A stretch of 64,000 nt of DNA, taken from the NCBI GenBank assembly GCA_019055375.1, contig JAHQIW010001200.1, forward strand, positions 124,001 through 188,000, given 5' to 3'. The position numbers and the translations under genes were made by a program. This stretch comes from Parelaphostrongylus tenuis. Its lineage: Eukaryota > Nematoda > Chromadorea > Rhabditida > Metastrongylidae. Positions 37,111 to 48,082 of this stretch are shown here, in pieces. The notes beneath the pieces are model-generated. The model did no database searches, was not told where the DNA came from, and saw only the letters and a program-made list of their open reading frames with translations. Each line of letters opens with the position of its first letter. The stretch's first letter is position 1.

Positions 37111-38126
37111 TTATCACCAAATTGTACCGAAAGGAAGTTCTTGTAGTTGCAAATTTGTTCCGTTTGCGCCAACTGCTAAATACTTGTTTTCCTCAAATAT
37201 TCAACCTTTGTTTTAATATATCTTGTGTTCGTTCATTATCTCGACAACGATTTCATAAGTCTGTTTGAGGGAGAAGCTGTCGTATTGCATGCAAAGATCC
37301 ATTGAACTATCCAGATCCAAATCACAAGCCTGAGATGGCAATTGCGTTGACCGATTTCGAACTTCTTTGTAGTTTTCGCCGTGCTACGGAAATATATGAA
37401 AATCTCAATGGTAAACCTATATATTTTTTTCCTCATGTCCTTAAGAACTGTATTTTTGAGTGGTTGTTCTCTTTCGAATTCTTTTTCTTACTTGCAGGTG
37501 CTCCAGAAGTTTTAGGACTTATAGGTGATTGTGATGACATTAAGAACTTTTGTCTTACGATGAATCTGTATCTACCAAAACACTAAGAAATATCTTTACA
37601 AAAATATGGAGCTCATCACCAGAAGCGATCACCAGAAGCTGTTCATGACCTAGTCAGTCGAATCAAGAAAGGTGAGTTCTATCCAATTTTTTTTGGTGCT
37701 ATGTCTATCAGCTGTAGTAGGAGAATATTTCTCAACGATCGTTATTGAGTGTGAGCTTTTGGAAGATTTCAACTGGAAATTTTCTTTTCAGAAGAACCAA
37801 ACAATTTGAATCAGCTGATTATTCGATTGGACAAGGAGTTTCCTGGTGAATTATTTCCTTTCTTTTGTGCAGTGCAGTAGTAATTTTTATTTTCGCTCAC
37901 TTATCAGCTTTTCTAATTAGGAATAAATAGAAGGCAATATGAAGGTGTTAAAATGTTTAGGTGATGCTGGTGTGTTTGCTCCTCTTCTTCTGAATTTTTT
38001 CTCATTAAGACCTGGTGAAGCAACATTTCTTGGACCTAATGAACCACGCGCTTATTTATCTGGAGGTTATTGTTTTTTTATTTTATTATCTTCACTTACA
38101 GTCTTTTTTGGATATACAATGTTTGG

Positions 38127-38172
38127 AGAAAGAGAGAGAGAAGAGAAGAGAGAGAGAGAGACAGAGAGAGAG
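38127..38172. repeat. GA-rich simple repeat in MPI intron 7
   Basis: GAGAGAGAAG-type purine run. Confidence 0.9.
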
Positions 38173-39041
38173 TTCAGTTGCAGTTGAACTTTCGTTTCTA
38201 TACGATCTGAAGTCTTTCTCCTAACAAAGGAGCTTGTAGCGGAATATAGTGAGGAATTCAAGGAATTTCTTGTAGCTGATCTGTCCAACCCTTGTATAAT
38301 CTCTATTGTCTCTCATTATGACCTTTTAAGAGGTGTTGCATCATAGCTTCACGCGGTTAATCGTATGAATTTTTTTTGTTTACTGTTGCACACTCTCCTT
38401 CATTTCGCATGTCTTCAGATGTTATTATTTGTATTAACTTTTAATTGTCTTAAAAAACAAAATTTCTTTCCAGACTGTATTGAATGTATGTCTTGTTCGG
38501 ACAACACAGTTCGGGCAGGTTTGACGCCGAAATATAAGGATATCCAGACACTTTGCTCTAGCTTAACATATATCATGAAAGATCCACCTATTTTCCCACA
38601 TGAGGAACTGGAGCCTGGTGTTCTTGTCTACTCACCACCTGTACAGGAATTCGCCGTGCAAGCTGTTAAGGTAAGATTGTATCGCCAAGGTTACATCTTC
38701 ATTTATTGACTCGGATTTTGTTAACAAGTGATCAAAATTCTGTCATACTCCCATATGATGTTACGCTTTGAGCCCAGTAAGTGCATATAGTTTTACTTAT
38801 CTTCGAGTTTATTACGCTTTACCGTTTATTTCGAGGCGCCAGCTACTATGCTCTTCACGGAATTGGCAAGTTCTATTGTCATCGTCATAACTGGACATGC
38901 TCGCTTCACATCCGGAGGAATTAGCCTTGACGTTTCGTCGTGGTGATGTTGTATTCTTCTCTGCTATGACAAAGAATGTTAGTATTGTTAATCCTATGCT
39001 CGGATTTCTTATGCTATCGTGCGTTCACTCCAAAACCATAA

Positions 39042-40209
39042 TACCGCAGATATTCTATGCGGTTTGCACTCAAACACGCTTTGTTTTTTTGTCTTTTGCC
39101 ATTTCATTTGTTCGAATTCAGTCCATTTCTCTTTGGCAATATGTTAACCATGAAAATTCAGCGTTTCGCCTCGGAGTGAAACTTATTTCCTCGCTTTTCT
39201 TTGCCTTTTTTATTCAGACTTTTCCTTTCCAGAACTTCTGTGTTCGTTAGAAGTTTCTTATTTTGTTATGCTGATATGATCATATTACACTATGTTTTCT
39301 TTGACCCTGTATTGTTCCGTTCTGGTCACTATATCAGTCTTGTCTTGTTTGATGCTTGTTGCAATGTACACGCTGGTAGTATATAATGGAATGTTGCTTC
39401 CTATTTATTGACAATCGGCAAATAGGAATAGTTCATGTTTATCTATCCTCCACATTAGAATGTCAATGTAATGTAGAGGTGTTCACATTTACGTAAAGGC
39501 TTTTGAATAGTAATGGCAATATTAAAACATTTATAACTTGTGGCGGAATGACACTAATCTCTGACAGTGGTTTCCTCTCAGCTGCTCTCTCATATTAGAG
39601 TACTTGTTTAGTTCTCAGTAAGCGAATTCATGGATAAGCTTAGCCCACTGCTGTAGTTCACCGTTTAATAATCAACGACACTTATCGTGGTGTGACAAAG
39701 CGACAAAGTATTTGAGCAAACGATCCCCGACACGTAGTAGTGTGTTCTCGCTCTTAGCAAGGTTGGATTCCAGCTATTATGGATCGAATGGAAATTGATA
39801 GCTTTGAATATTAGATCTTTCAGAGCGTGATTGACTACGGCTACCAGTTCCAGCGACTAAGTTCTGTCGAGTGATTGTGAACGAGGAAGGAAGTAGAGAC
39901 TCTCAGTTTCCTCAAATGTTCTTGAACTGATTACAAGTGTTTGAACAGGATTTTATTCGAATCTGTGGATAATCTCACTCAACTCGCACTAGGACTCCTG
40001 ATCCCTTTCTCCCCCTAGCAAGCTTACGATTGATTATTTGGTAGTGTATAAAACTCGTCAATATTTGCTAAGCAGTATTATAAGGAAATAATTCACTAGA
40101 GTTAAGAAAGTTCACTTAGTACGCGAGTGATATCATGAGTACAATTAAACATATTTTAAGCACCGTACATTTGCCCTACACTAAAACGGATCTTCTCTAT
40201 CGATGAATA
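39042..40209. other. Downstream of MPI: no feature recognised
   Basis: AT-rich, no supported gene; no clear member of the repeat families. Confidence 0.5.
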
Positions 40210-41335
40210 CCCAGCCGGCCGGTCACGAGGCTACGCTGCACATCCCTCCTGGTGTGTAGGTGGAGAGTAATGCTAACTAGAAGCGACCCTGTGCTCAACT
40301 CATACGTGGATGCCAAGGGTGAACTGCGTGCTTCTGTTTTACCGACACAAAAATTGACACAGGGACTGCTATGTCTCATTTTCATCGATTTGAAACAGGC
40401 CATCGATTCTGTTAAATCTGAAGCATTTATAGAAGCTTCACACGGCAGGGCTTATCCTTAGTCATTAAACATGAATTCCTCCGCATATAAGGATTTCGTA
40501 GCCAAAATATCATCATTCTTCAACGATATACTGCCGCTGTAAAAAGATAGACTCGAAAAGTCGAAAACATCTCACAATATTACTCGCTACTACCCTCCAT
40601 AACTTCATATAAAGATAACAATGGTACAACACGGGAGTGAAAATCGATAGTCGACAATAACATCATCTATCATTTGCTGGTGAAATCGTTCTCATAATGC
40701 CGATCATGAACGAAGCTGGACCTATGTGTACTGTATACACCTAAGAGAATTGAGTGGTGAGCAAGAACACGGCCTCAGCCGGGAATTGAACCCTCGTTTC
40801 ATCCACACCGGTGACGCGTGCTACTACCACTACACCACTAAGGCACATTTGCGCCGCCACTAATTCTTCAACATCTCCATGTTAGCTATCAGCCACCAAC
40901 CTTCAACAGATTTGATCAGGAATGCGACTTCGCTATATAAACCCAGTTGAGCTGACAGCCATTGTAAGAACTGATACTCGAAATTTCTAGTATTGTTACG
41001 GCATTTTTAGCAGTTTTATGAGGCCGTATTTTTGCTCACCACTCAGTTCTCTTAGGTATATACGAAACATTATAAAACTGCGAAAAATGCAGTAGAACAC
41101 TAGAAATTTTGAGTATGTTTACTGTTTTCGACAACGCTCGTGGAAAGATCGGCTTCCAAAGAAATCTCACGAAAACACGATTCTTGAGAACGGATCGGTT
41201 TTCAATTAAGACTCAACGGAATATCATTTCCGAATGCTTCAGTTACGTCTACATAGGTCAGGAAGTCAACATGATGAACGATTCCACTTCAGAGTTGACA
41301 GATCAAAGCGGGCGGCTTAGGTAGTGTTCAACCCC
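40210..41335 (+). mobile_element. RTE-type non-LTR retrotransposon relic, split by a SINE
   Basis: Reverse transcriptase traces in order: LCLIFIDLKQAIDSV (40372-40413), a HHLSFAGEIVLIMP stretch near 40670-40700 corresponding to the catalytic FADD box, then, after a 380-bp SINE, FDNARGKIGFQRNL and SYVYIGQEVNMMND (to about 41290). Stops and frame changes show it is dead. The family's reverse transcriptase normally copies mRNA into the genome by target-primed synthesis and often mobilises SINEs. Confidence 0.78.
40735..41113 (-). mobile_element. tRNA-derived SINE-A nested in RTE
   Basis: The insertion is flanked by a 12-bp target duplication, TATGTGTACTGT (40723-40734) and TATGTTTACTGT (41114-41125), 11 of 12 identical. 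The RTE reading frame resumes after the second copy. The tRNA-like part is on the minus strand (about 40780-40855); the right end carries a second, oppositely oriented SINE tail, so the insert is a head-to-head composite. Confidence 0.75.
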
Positions 41336-41989
41336 TAACGGACGGCTATAAAATCGCAGCGCGCAGAGCGAATAGCGCGATTTTCGTTGTTTGATTGAGA
41401 CTTTTTTTTCGTCTAGGAAAAATTCTTGGATACTTGTCTTCTGCAGAGAAAAATACTGGTTTACTACGCAATCGTACTGTATTTGGCTTTCAAATGATGT
41501 ATTAGACTGTACAAAGGTGACCACAAGGAATTAATTATGCTTCTTCCTAGTTTTGTACAAAATCCAAAGTCATTACAGTAAATGAAAATTGATGAACTGC
41601 TACTAATTTGTCAAAAATGATGATTCATGCTGTATTCGATACCTGTTCATCGAAAACCCCCACTATGACTAAAATTATATCAGTAATTCGTTTATTTGCA
41701 ATTAATCAAAGTTCACTTACATGGGAAAAGGTTGAGAATTTATCTACAATGGAAGAATTCTGAGTGGGACACTTACTTGAAGAAAGGCTGAGTACTTATG
41801 GATAGTGGAAGAATTCCGAGTGGGAAGGGACAACCGTCGTGGAATACAAGGCTTAGAACATCGGCATTATGCAAGCTATCGGTCACAAATATGTGTGTCC
41901 AGAGAAGAGTTCTCGGTGTTTTTCCTCTATCCCACCCATTTTCAAATAAAGCTATTTCTTGACCCGTTCTGAGGTTTTAGTAGTTATTT

Positions 41990-42810
41990 GACAGCTTGAA
42001 TATCGAGAATCCGAAGGGGTGTTCTATTTCCACAATGGTTTTTATAATATAGTGTGAAGATGAAGTAAAATTTTCATTCACCTTTAGGCATCTTTCGCTG
42101 GACAGAGGCTCTCATTCAGACTTTAATAGACATTCGATAGCAAAAATCTCAGCGATCACAATGAAAACCTTGGTTTTTGAGAAGGACGTTTTAGTGCGTT
42201 GTCACAGCGAAAAGGTTATTGAGTTTCACACTCGGCGCCGTGTCGATAGCGCAGCGCAATTTACAAGTGGTGTGCGGTTAGTAACGAGTGTAAAACCCAA
42301 TTTTCTTATACATGTAGCGACATACTAAGAACCATTTTTGAAAAAACTAGGCATTTTATTGAAATTGCTAAGATTTGCGCTATCGAGTGGGTATAAAAAT
42401 TGGGAGAAAAACCGTGCATAGCGAAAAATACTCAGACGTGCAACACAGTTTTGTTCTTGATGCTACAGCTCGGAAAAGAGACTTTTCTCAAAAGACAAGC
42501 AAGCCATTAGAATTTCGAGATTTGGTGTGTCGAATGGTTATTTAACGACGACTGTTTGATGCCAGTGTTGCACTATCCATCCACATACCGGTGGGAGGCA
42601 TACGTGCCGCATGTGAAATGCAATCTCAATTCCAGTGTTGCTGCGCAATAAAGAGATTCTTTGGAAAACATAAAATACTAGTTAGTTTTCCGAGATTTGC
42701 GCAATCGAAAAACTGGTGATTTATTTGAGGAAAAGCCTTTTTGATCGAAAGATGCTCGAGTGTTGAATAACATTTTGTCTTTACTGTTACAGTGTAATAT
42801 AAAAACCTAA
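41990..42810. repeat. Foldback family 2 repeat
   Basis: CATTCGATAGCAAAAATCTC with GAGTTTCACACTCG on the left faces GTGTAAAACCCAATTTTCTTA with TTGCGCTATCGAGTGG on the right; a second right-type arm follows (42480-42760). Confidence 0.5.
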
Positions 42811-42949
42811 AATAAAATAAAATATGCCTAATTCAGTATCTTCTTCTGTTTAGCCGCTCCGAGGTGTTATTAATAGTATTTATTGAATATCAGCGAAACA
42901 TATAACAATACAGTTAATAATGCAGAACAAATATTACAACAGTCGTGGT

Positions 42950-42986
42950 GGCTTACGTTTCGGCAAGGTTCGCCATCTTCAGAGCC
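42950..42986 (-). ncRNA. Hammerhead-like box in Penelope left arm
   Basis: Exact inverted copy of the box at 43990-44026. Confidence 0.5.
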
Positions 42987-43989
42987 TGGCAAGGTCAAAT
43001 CGATTTGCAAGTTATTAAATCAAGGGCCTCCATAATCCTAGCAGAAAACGTAAGAGATAAATTTTTGGGTCGCATAGGAATAACTTCATTTCAAAAACAC
43101 TCACCTTTTAGATGTTTTAGGTCTTTCAATTAATCATTGAAGACCTGCCACTTGGAGTCTATGATAATATGAGACTGTGCCTGGCTCAGGTCGGGAATAT
43201 CAGCCTGAGGTATGGAGCTAGGTCACGCGTTATTATGAGGCATTCCTCTTTTCGGTTCATTTTTGGGCCTTTGCTATGTATCCAAAAGGCTTCCAAAGTT
43301 TTGCGCGTGGATGTTTTCGATTCCTGTGCAAGGACCGTGAATTTGACGTCAAAATCTGCTACTTCATGCTTCTGTTCCTTATGCTTATGCTCTTTTCTGC
43401 GAAACCAACGACTGCAAAGTTTGCCCCAACGGCAGAGACGGCGACTGCATGAGGTCAGGTACAGTTTACCTGATCTCTTGCGAGGCATGCGGGGATGAAT
43501 ATATTGGCGAAACGGGTAGACCACTCTGCATCCGCGTAAAAGAGCACCTAGCTGGGAAACGTAACTGCGACCCAAAAACCCCACTAGGCACGCATAAGGA
43601 GCAGAAGCATGAAGGAGCAGATTTTGACGTCAAACTCACGGTCCTTGCACAGGAATCGAAAACATTCACGCACAAAACTTTGGAAGCCTTTTGGATACAT
43701 AGCAAAGGCCCAAAAATGAACCGAAAAGAGGAATGCCTCATAATAACGCGTGACCTAGCTCCTTACCTCAGGCTGATATTTCCGACCTGAGCCAGGCCCA
43801 GTCTCATATTATCATAGACTCCAAGTGGCAGGTCTTCAATGATTAATTGAAAGACCTAAAACATCTAAAAGGTGAGTGTTTTTGAAATGAAGTTATTCCT
43901 ATGCGACCCAAAAATTTATCTCTTACGTTTTCTGCTAGGATTATGGAGGCCTTTGATTTAATAACTTGCGAATCAATTTGACCTTTCCA

Positions 43990-44026
43990 GGCTCTGAAGA
44001 TGGCGAACCTTGCCGAAACGTAAGCC
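43990..44026 (+). ncRNA. Hammerhead-like box in Penelope right arm
   Basis: GGCT, CTGAAGA, a GGC/GCC stem II with a bulged T, GAAA, C, GTA, AGCC. The flanking GGCT and AGCC pair as stem I. Stem III is a single pair at most. This matches the minimal hammerheads described for Penelope-like elements; activity is not shown. Confidence 0.5.
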
Positions 44027-44169
44027 ACCACGACTGTTGTAATATTCGTGCTGCATTATTAACTGTATTGTTATATGCTCCGCTGATATTCAATAAATCA
44101 TAGTACTAACACCTCGGAGCGGCTAAACAGAAGAAGATACTGAATTATTCAAACTATGCCGAGGTTAAT

Positions 44170-45010
44170 AGATAGTCGGACCTGGGATTTAAAATATGCC
44201 TTTCAAACTACTGTGACTCAAGCTTACGAATAGCTACTAAAATGTGCAGAAGGAGTGAAAAGTACGATTTTTTTTAGACCTAGCTGCTGACAGGGGAAGT
44301 ACCATATCACACGCAATGCATACGGGCCTCTTCCTGCACTTACTCCAGTTACGTTATAGAATTACCTCCATATAGAGCTCTATCAGTAATGTTTAGTTCC
44401 ACAAGATGTGCTTTCAAGCTACGTTCTCGCAGGACAGGCGATACAAATGCGCAATAGGGGTTGAAATTTTGTTTACTTCTTTGAAAGGACGTGGCATTAC
44501 CGCTGGAAAATGAAGCACTCCAGAAGAACTAATCACTCTTCACATAAAAAAACCTTTGTAAAAAATTTATATGTGATATTGCGCTCTTTATGTAATGACA
44601 AGATACCCCTAACACATAAACTTCACCTATAATCACCAATAAAATATCAATGACGTCAAAGCGTGGGAGCGACATTTCAGGCGTGAAATGTGATCTTCTT
44701 TCTGCACTTACAGCGTTCTGCGATACCTTTCAGAAAATTAATTACCTCATCGAAATTTAGAGATTCAGGCTATACGATAACTAAATAGACTTGAACTTTT
44801 CTGTCAGTTTCTAGGAATAAAGAAATTTTCAAGCCGATTCACCAGCGCAGTGAGTTGTAGTTTTGCATTGAATTGATTGGAGATTTTGAGATTTGCACTC
44901 GGTTATTCTTCGTCTTTTCATCGGACAAAAAAAGTTCGTCAAAGTTTTAGTGATTACCCTATAGCTTGAGAAATGACGCTTATAAATATTAACTTAGTTT
45001 TTTCGAATTT
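44170..45010. repeat. Foldback family 2 repeat
   Basis: Arm blocks at 44210-44290 and 44680-44800 in opposite order, AT-rich in between. Abuts the Penelope-like element. Confidence 0.4.
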
Positions 45011-45519
45011 AATAACAACTGTAGTGTCTTAATGAACTATAAGAACGGTGACCAAAAATTGCGTTTCGCCTTCGGAGTTCTTTGCATGTTACGATGTCGT
45101 TTATGCTTGAGTCTACAATATAGTTTTGGTAATCGTTTGATTGCTCCAAAGGTATGGAATCTAAAAGCTAATTTTTGGGACAAATGGCACCGAGGTGGTT
45201 GGAAGAAGAGGAGGGGTAGGAGGGTGGACGATCTCCCAGACTGGCACGAACTTAAATGATTGTGAAGCCGATGTGGGTTCTCGAGAAGGTCTCCATAGAA
45301 CACTGGAGGGGTGAAAAGAAGAGCTCAAGCCTAGTAGCGGGTTTATTCGGGTCATGCAGAATTAGAATAGATGCTTAAGTCTTGTAGAGCGATAGAACAC
45401 AGGTTCTTCTACAAATCTAATACGGAAATATGCGCGAAAATATAAGCCGTGTGAGATACTCGGGTTTCAATTTCACGCCGTTACTGACACTTAGAGGGCT
45501 TCTCGGTACTTGTTTGTTA

Positions 45520-45900
45520 TAGGGTGAAAAATGAGGATTTGATCCTTTCCGCCGGACAAGGACACTTAATAAGAGTCTCTGGCTACTGCGCTACGCTCTC
45601 TTTCTTTGAGAAGGCCTTCTACCGGCGCCGCAGCAGAGAAAGGCATTTGTGCTTCACAGACGCATATTTCTGGCAAGACAGAGCTCTTTCCTCAATTTAT
45701 AAGCGAGCATTCAATAGCGTAAGTTTTCAAGATTCCAACGCCATGCTTATTTTTCTGGAAAGACCGCTTCACTACACCATAGCAGTGAAAATAAGGTTGA
45801 GTTTCACATACGTGGGTATTAATTTTTGGCTAGTGTGTGAGCTGGGTGCGGACGGGTGTAGGGTGGTGGCCCTAAACTTCACTCGGCTATCGATCGATCG
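45520..45900. mobile_element. Foldback family 1, left half only
   Basis: Arm blocks in usual order (CTCTGGCTACTGCGCTAC, CATTCAATAGCGTAAGTTTTCA, TTATTTTTCTGGAAAGACCG, GTTGAGTTTCACA) but no inverted partner downstream. It supplies most of a spurious 198-codon open frame. Confidence 0.55.
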
Positions 45901-46314
45901 ATTGATCGCATTGGCGTATTGCAAATGTGGAGTGCAATTTTTGCTCTCTAATTTGGTATTGAGAATTTGGAATCATGTCGTCCGTCGTCTTAAGTTTCTT
46001 GAGTTCAGTGCCAAACGGGATAGAACCTGTCGGTTGATAAGATCAGGCAGTAACGGAAAATCAAGTAGTAGTAGTGAGATGGTGTGTCGATCTAGGGGAG
46101 GTGAGAAGGTGGTAAGGTGACTTCCAACATTGGTCGTCGGCGACGTCCAGTGGGCTGTACGCCGACACCCCGGTGACGGACCGATCGATCGGGTGGTGTC
46201 CACAGATGGACGATACCGCATAGACGAGTGAATGACGAGATCATGAAATTAACATCGAATCAGAAGCTTAGCAATTTTACTTCATTTTAGCCATTTTACT
46301 TCATTATATTTACA

Positions 46315-46612
46315 TATGAGCGCATGTGGCGCAGTGGTTAGAGGTGCCCTGCGTCGCACACGAGGTCATTGGTTCGGTCTCGCGCTCATGGCTTACCAAG
46401 CCATCCATCCCTCCGGGATCGGTAAATTGGTACCAGACAGGTCTCAGACTTGTCTGGGAGGGTAAGCAACACTGAGTCGGTTCAGCGGGAGGCCTCCGCG
46501 AGTCATTGTAAAGGTCAGATATGCATTCAGTCACCTCAAACGAAGTTAAAAATAGAATTCGAATGCATGGCGCATCCCTCAGGGATTGATCAACGCCGAG
46601 AGCTTTATCCTT
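46315..46612 (+). mobile_element. tRNA-derived SINE-B, full-length copy
   Basis: Head GCGCATGTGGCGCAGTGGTTAG (A-box) and GGTTCGGTCTCGCGCTC (B-box region), then a long body: CCATCCATCCCTCCGGGAT, GGTACCAGACAGGTCTCAG, GCATTCAGTCACCTCAAAC and the end CTCAGGGATTGATCAACGCC. Length about 300 bp. A near-identical inverted copy sits at 17255-17565. Confidence 0.75.
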
Positions 46613-46614
46613 TA

Positions 46615-46930
46615 TCCTTTTTATATTTACATACTTGTTTTGCGGTGGAATTGTCTCGAGAGCAGAAACGATTGATGCTAAACGAATATCGTTGCGTGCC
46701 AAAACAAAATTTGAACTCTGGCGACATCTGCATCGCATCATCAATCGTTTCTGCTCTCGGGACAACTCCATAAAATTGATGTGTAAGTGAAATATATAAA
46801 AATAACCGTAAAAAGCTGCTCCACACGATCTCAAAAACAGAGACATAAATGCATGAAATTATGAAGAAAAACGATGAAGTCCGGAAAATTTCTTGCCAAG
46901 TCAATATCGTCGTCTCTGATTTGAGTTTCT
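46615..46930. mobile_element. Hairpin element, second copy
   Basis: TCGAGAGCAGAAACGATTGATG and CATCAATCGTTTCTGCTCTCG are inverted arms; the 3' tail GTCCGGAAAATTTCTTGCC matches the 28-kb copy. It directly follows a SINE-B. Confidence 0.6.
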
Positions 46931-47089
46931 TTTCCTTAGTGTTCAATGTGCATTTGAGGTTTTTCTCAAAAATTCACTCAACTCACAATGTGGCATCGTT
47001 TGAGAGTTGTGGTTCCACTAACGATGGGCATCTTAATTTAGATCTCTCATATTATTTCGACAAATGAATTCCTGTGTATTTGCTGTCTC

Positions 47090-47110
47090 GAGTGAGAGGG
47101 AGAGAGAGGC

Positions 47111-47148
<38 letters not shown>

Positions 47149-47170
47149 AAACAGAATGAGAGAGAGAAAC
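47090..47170. repeat. GA-rich simple repeat upstream of PGK
   Basis: Core of 14 or so consecutive GA units flanked by imperfect GA sequence. Confidence 0.9.
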
Positions 47171-47744
47171 TATTGAAGTGATTTTGATGAACAACCAGCA
47201 AGAATATAGTTGTTTCGGATCTCTCTAATTGTTTACAGCAAACTTTCTGTCACATATACGAACACCTTACAAGCTACGTCATAACATTTCTTCTCAAAAT
47301 ATGTTAAGCAGAATAGTTAGCAGCGTCCATTCTCTCGAGAATGCTTCTATCGTTTTATTGTTGTGCAGTAATTCTCCTGTGTTCTATGTCCTGTATTCGG
47401 CTGGCTTTCATGTAGTGTTTTTGTTTCCAGGTACACGAAATCCTTTGTACTGCATTGGTACCACAAAAACAATGGAAAAGCTCTCAATTGACAAGGCATT
47501 GTTCTTATCAGCAGCCTTTCATTTCATTCAAGCTTCAACTGGAAAGCGATACTATTGGTTCAGGCTGATGTCAAAGGCAAACGAGTGTTGATTCGTGTGA
47601 TTTCAGTGCCCTTCAAAAGGAAGAGAAAAATCACGAATAATCAGCGTATTGTGGCCGCATTACCGACAACAAAGGTGGGCTTGCTTGTGCTCTACGTAGC
47701 TCTTTGTGGACGCTAAGGGTCATTCTGTCCATCAGTTTCTCCGG

Positions 47745-48070
47745 GTCTTTTTTTTTTTGTTGAAAAAGGGCTTTCTATTTATTTCAGAAGTCAATCAAAG
47801 GCTCAAATTTGGGCAATTTCAACACTGTCTTGAATTTTAAAAGGCCTTCTTGGTGCGTTGTTGTTACAGCAAAAATAAAATTAGGTTCCATACAATTGGG
47901 TTTAGTGTATCTGCTTGGCTAAAGTTCGTCGATTGTCTTCTATTAAACAGTGCTAATATTCAATAGCACAATTCTCAACGACTCCGAGATTCAATTTGCT
48001 TTTTGAGAAGATCTCCATGGCGCGCTGTATGGTTTAAAATAAAATCACGCTTCACATTCCTTTTCATCCC
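47745..48070. repeat. Foldback family 2 fragment in PGK intron 2
   Basis: Contains AAAGGCCTTCTTGGTGCGTTGTTGTTACAGC-type arm followed by GAAGATCTCCATGGCGCGCTG and ends at the mariner copy. Confidence 0.42.
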
Positions 48071-48082
48071 CTTAAGAGTTAC

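Larger units (their letters stand above)
34003..39041 (+). pseudogene. MPI: Mannose-6-phosphate isomerase gene, about 9 exons, four apparent frameshifts
   Basis: The family interconverts fructose-6-P and mannose-6-P (zinc enzyme, cytosol) for glycosylation precursors. Exons: 34003-34131, 34272-34380, 34577-34647, 37270-37410, 37498-37671, 37792-37845, 37961-38065, 38474-38670, about 38836-39041. Landmarks: QNYAWGKPGSQS, KPYAELWMG, LSVQSHPTK, YPDPNHKPEMAIALTDF, CSDNTVRAGLTPK. Breaks: one base short at 37294-37295 (between HA and DPLNYPD); one base short in the T-run near 37552, followed by a 13-bp tandem duplication near 37617-37645 that returns to frame after a TAA; one extra G near 38917; one extra G near 39001. 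Intron 2 would use a GC donor (34381) and contains a tRNA-like SINE; intron 3 is 2.6 kb of repeats. Either a decaying gene copy with introns or sequence errors. The last exon's acceptor is uncertain. Confidence 0.82.
42827..44150 (+). mobile_element. Penelope-like retroelement 3' end in foldback form
   Basis: Right part (plus strand, from about 43395): a frame with a Cys-rich linker (CETNDCKVCPNG) followed by a GIY-YIG endonuclease domain (TVYLISCEACGDEYIGETGR, then R and E of the catalytic set), ending LAPYLRLIFPT at 43787, then a 3' region. The left part (43397-42827) is the inverted copy of the last 70 codons and the 3' region. Arms are about 570-600 bp and nearly identical; about 180 bp between them is unique. 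The GIY-YIG domain fused behind a reverse transcriptase is diagnostic of Penelope-like elements; the reverse transcriptase itself is absent. Both arms carry a hammerhead-like box. Confidence 0.8.

Noticed and set aside
45524..46120. 198-codon open frame, the longest in the window
   Set aside because: It runs through a foldback family-1 arm whose blocks recur elsewhere without an open frame; no domain and no splice context.
46120..46220. RTE C-terminal fragment on the minus strand
   Set aside because: Only a weak WTPPDR-like match; too short and diverged to separate from chance in a GC-rich stretch.
46310..46846. 178-codon minus open frame
   Set aside because: It spans a SINE-B and a hairpin element; the translated text recurs wherever the repeat does.
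47229..47591. 120-codon open frame as a separate gene
   Set aside because: Only its last part is coding: it overlaps PGK exon 1 and then reads through the short intron into exon 2 in the wrong frame.
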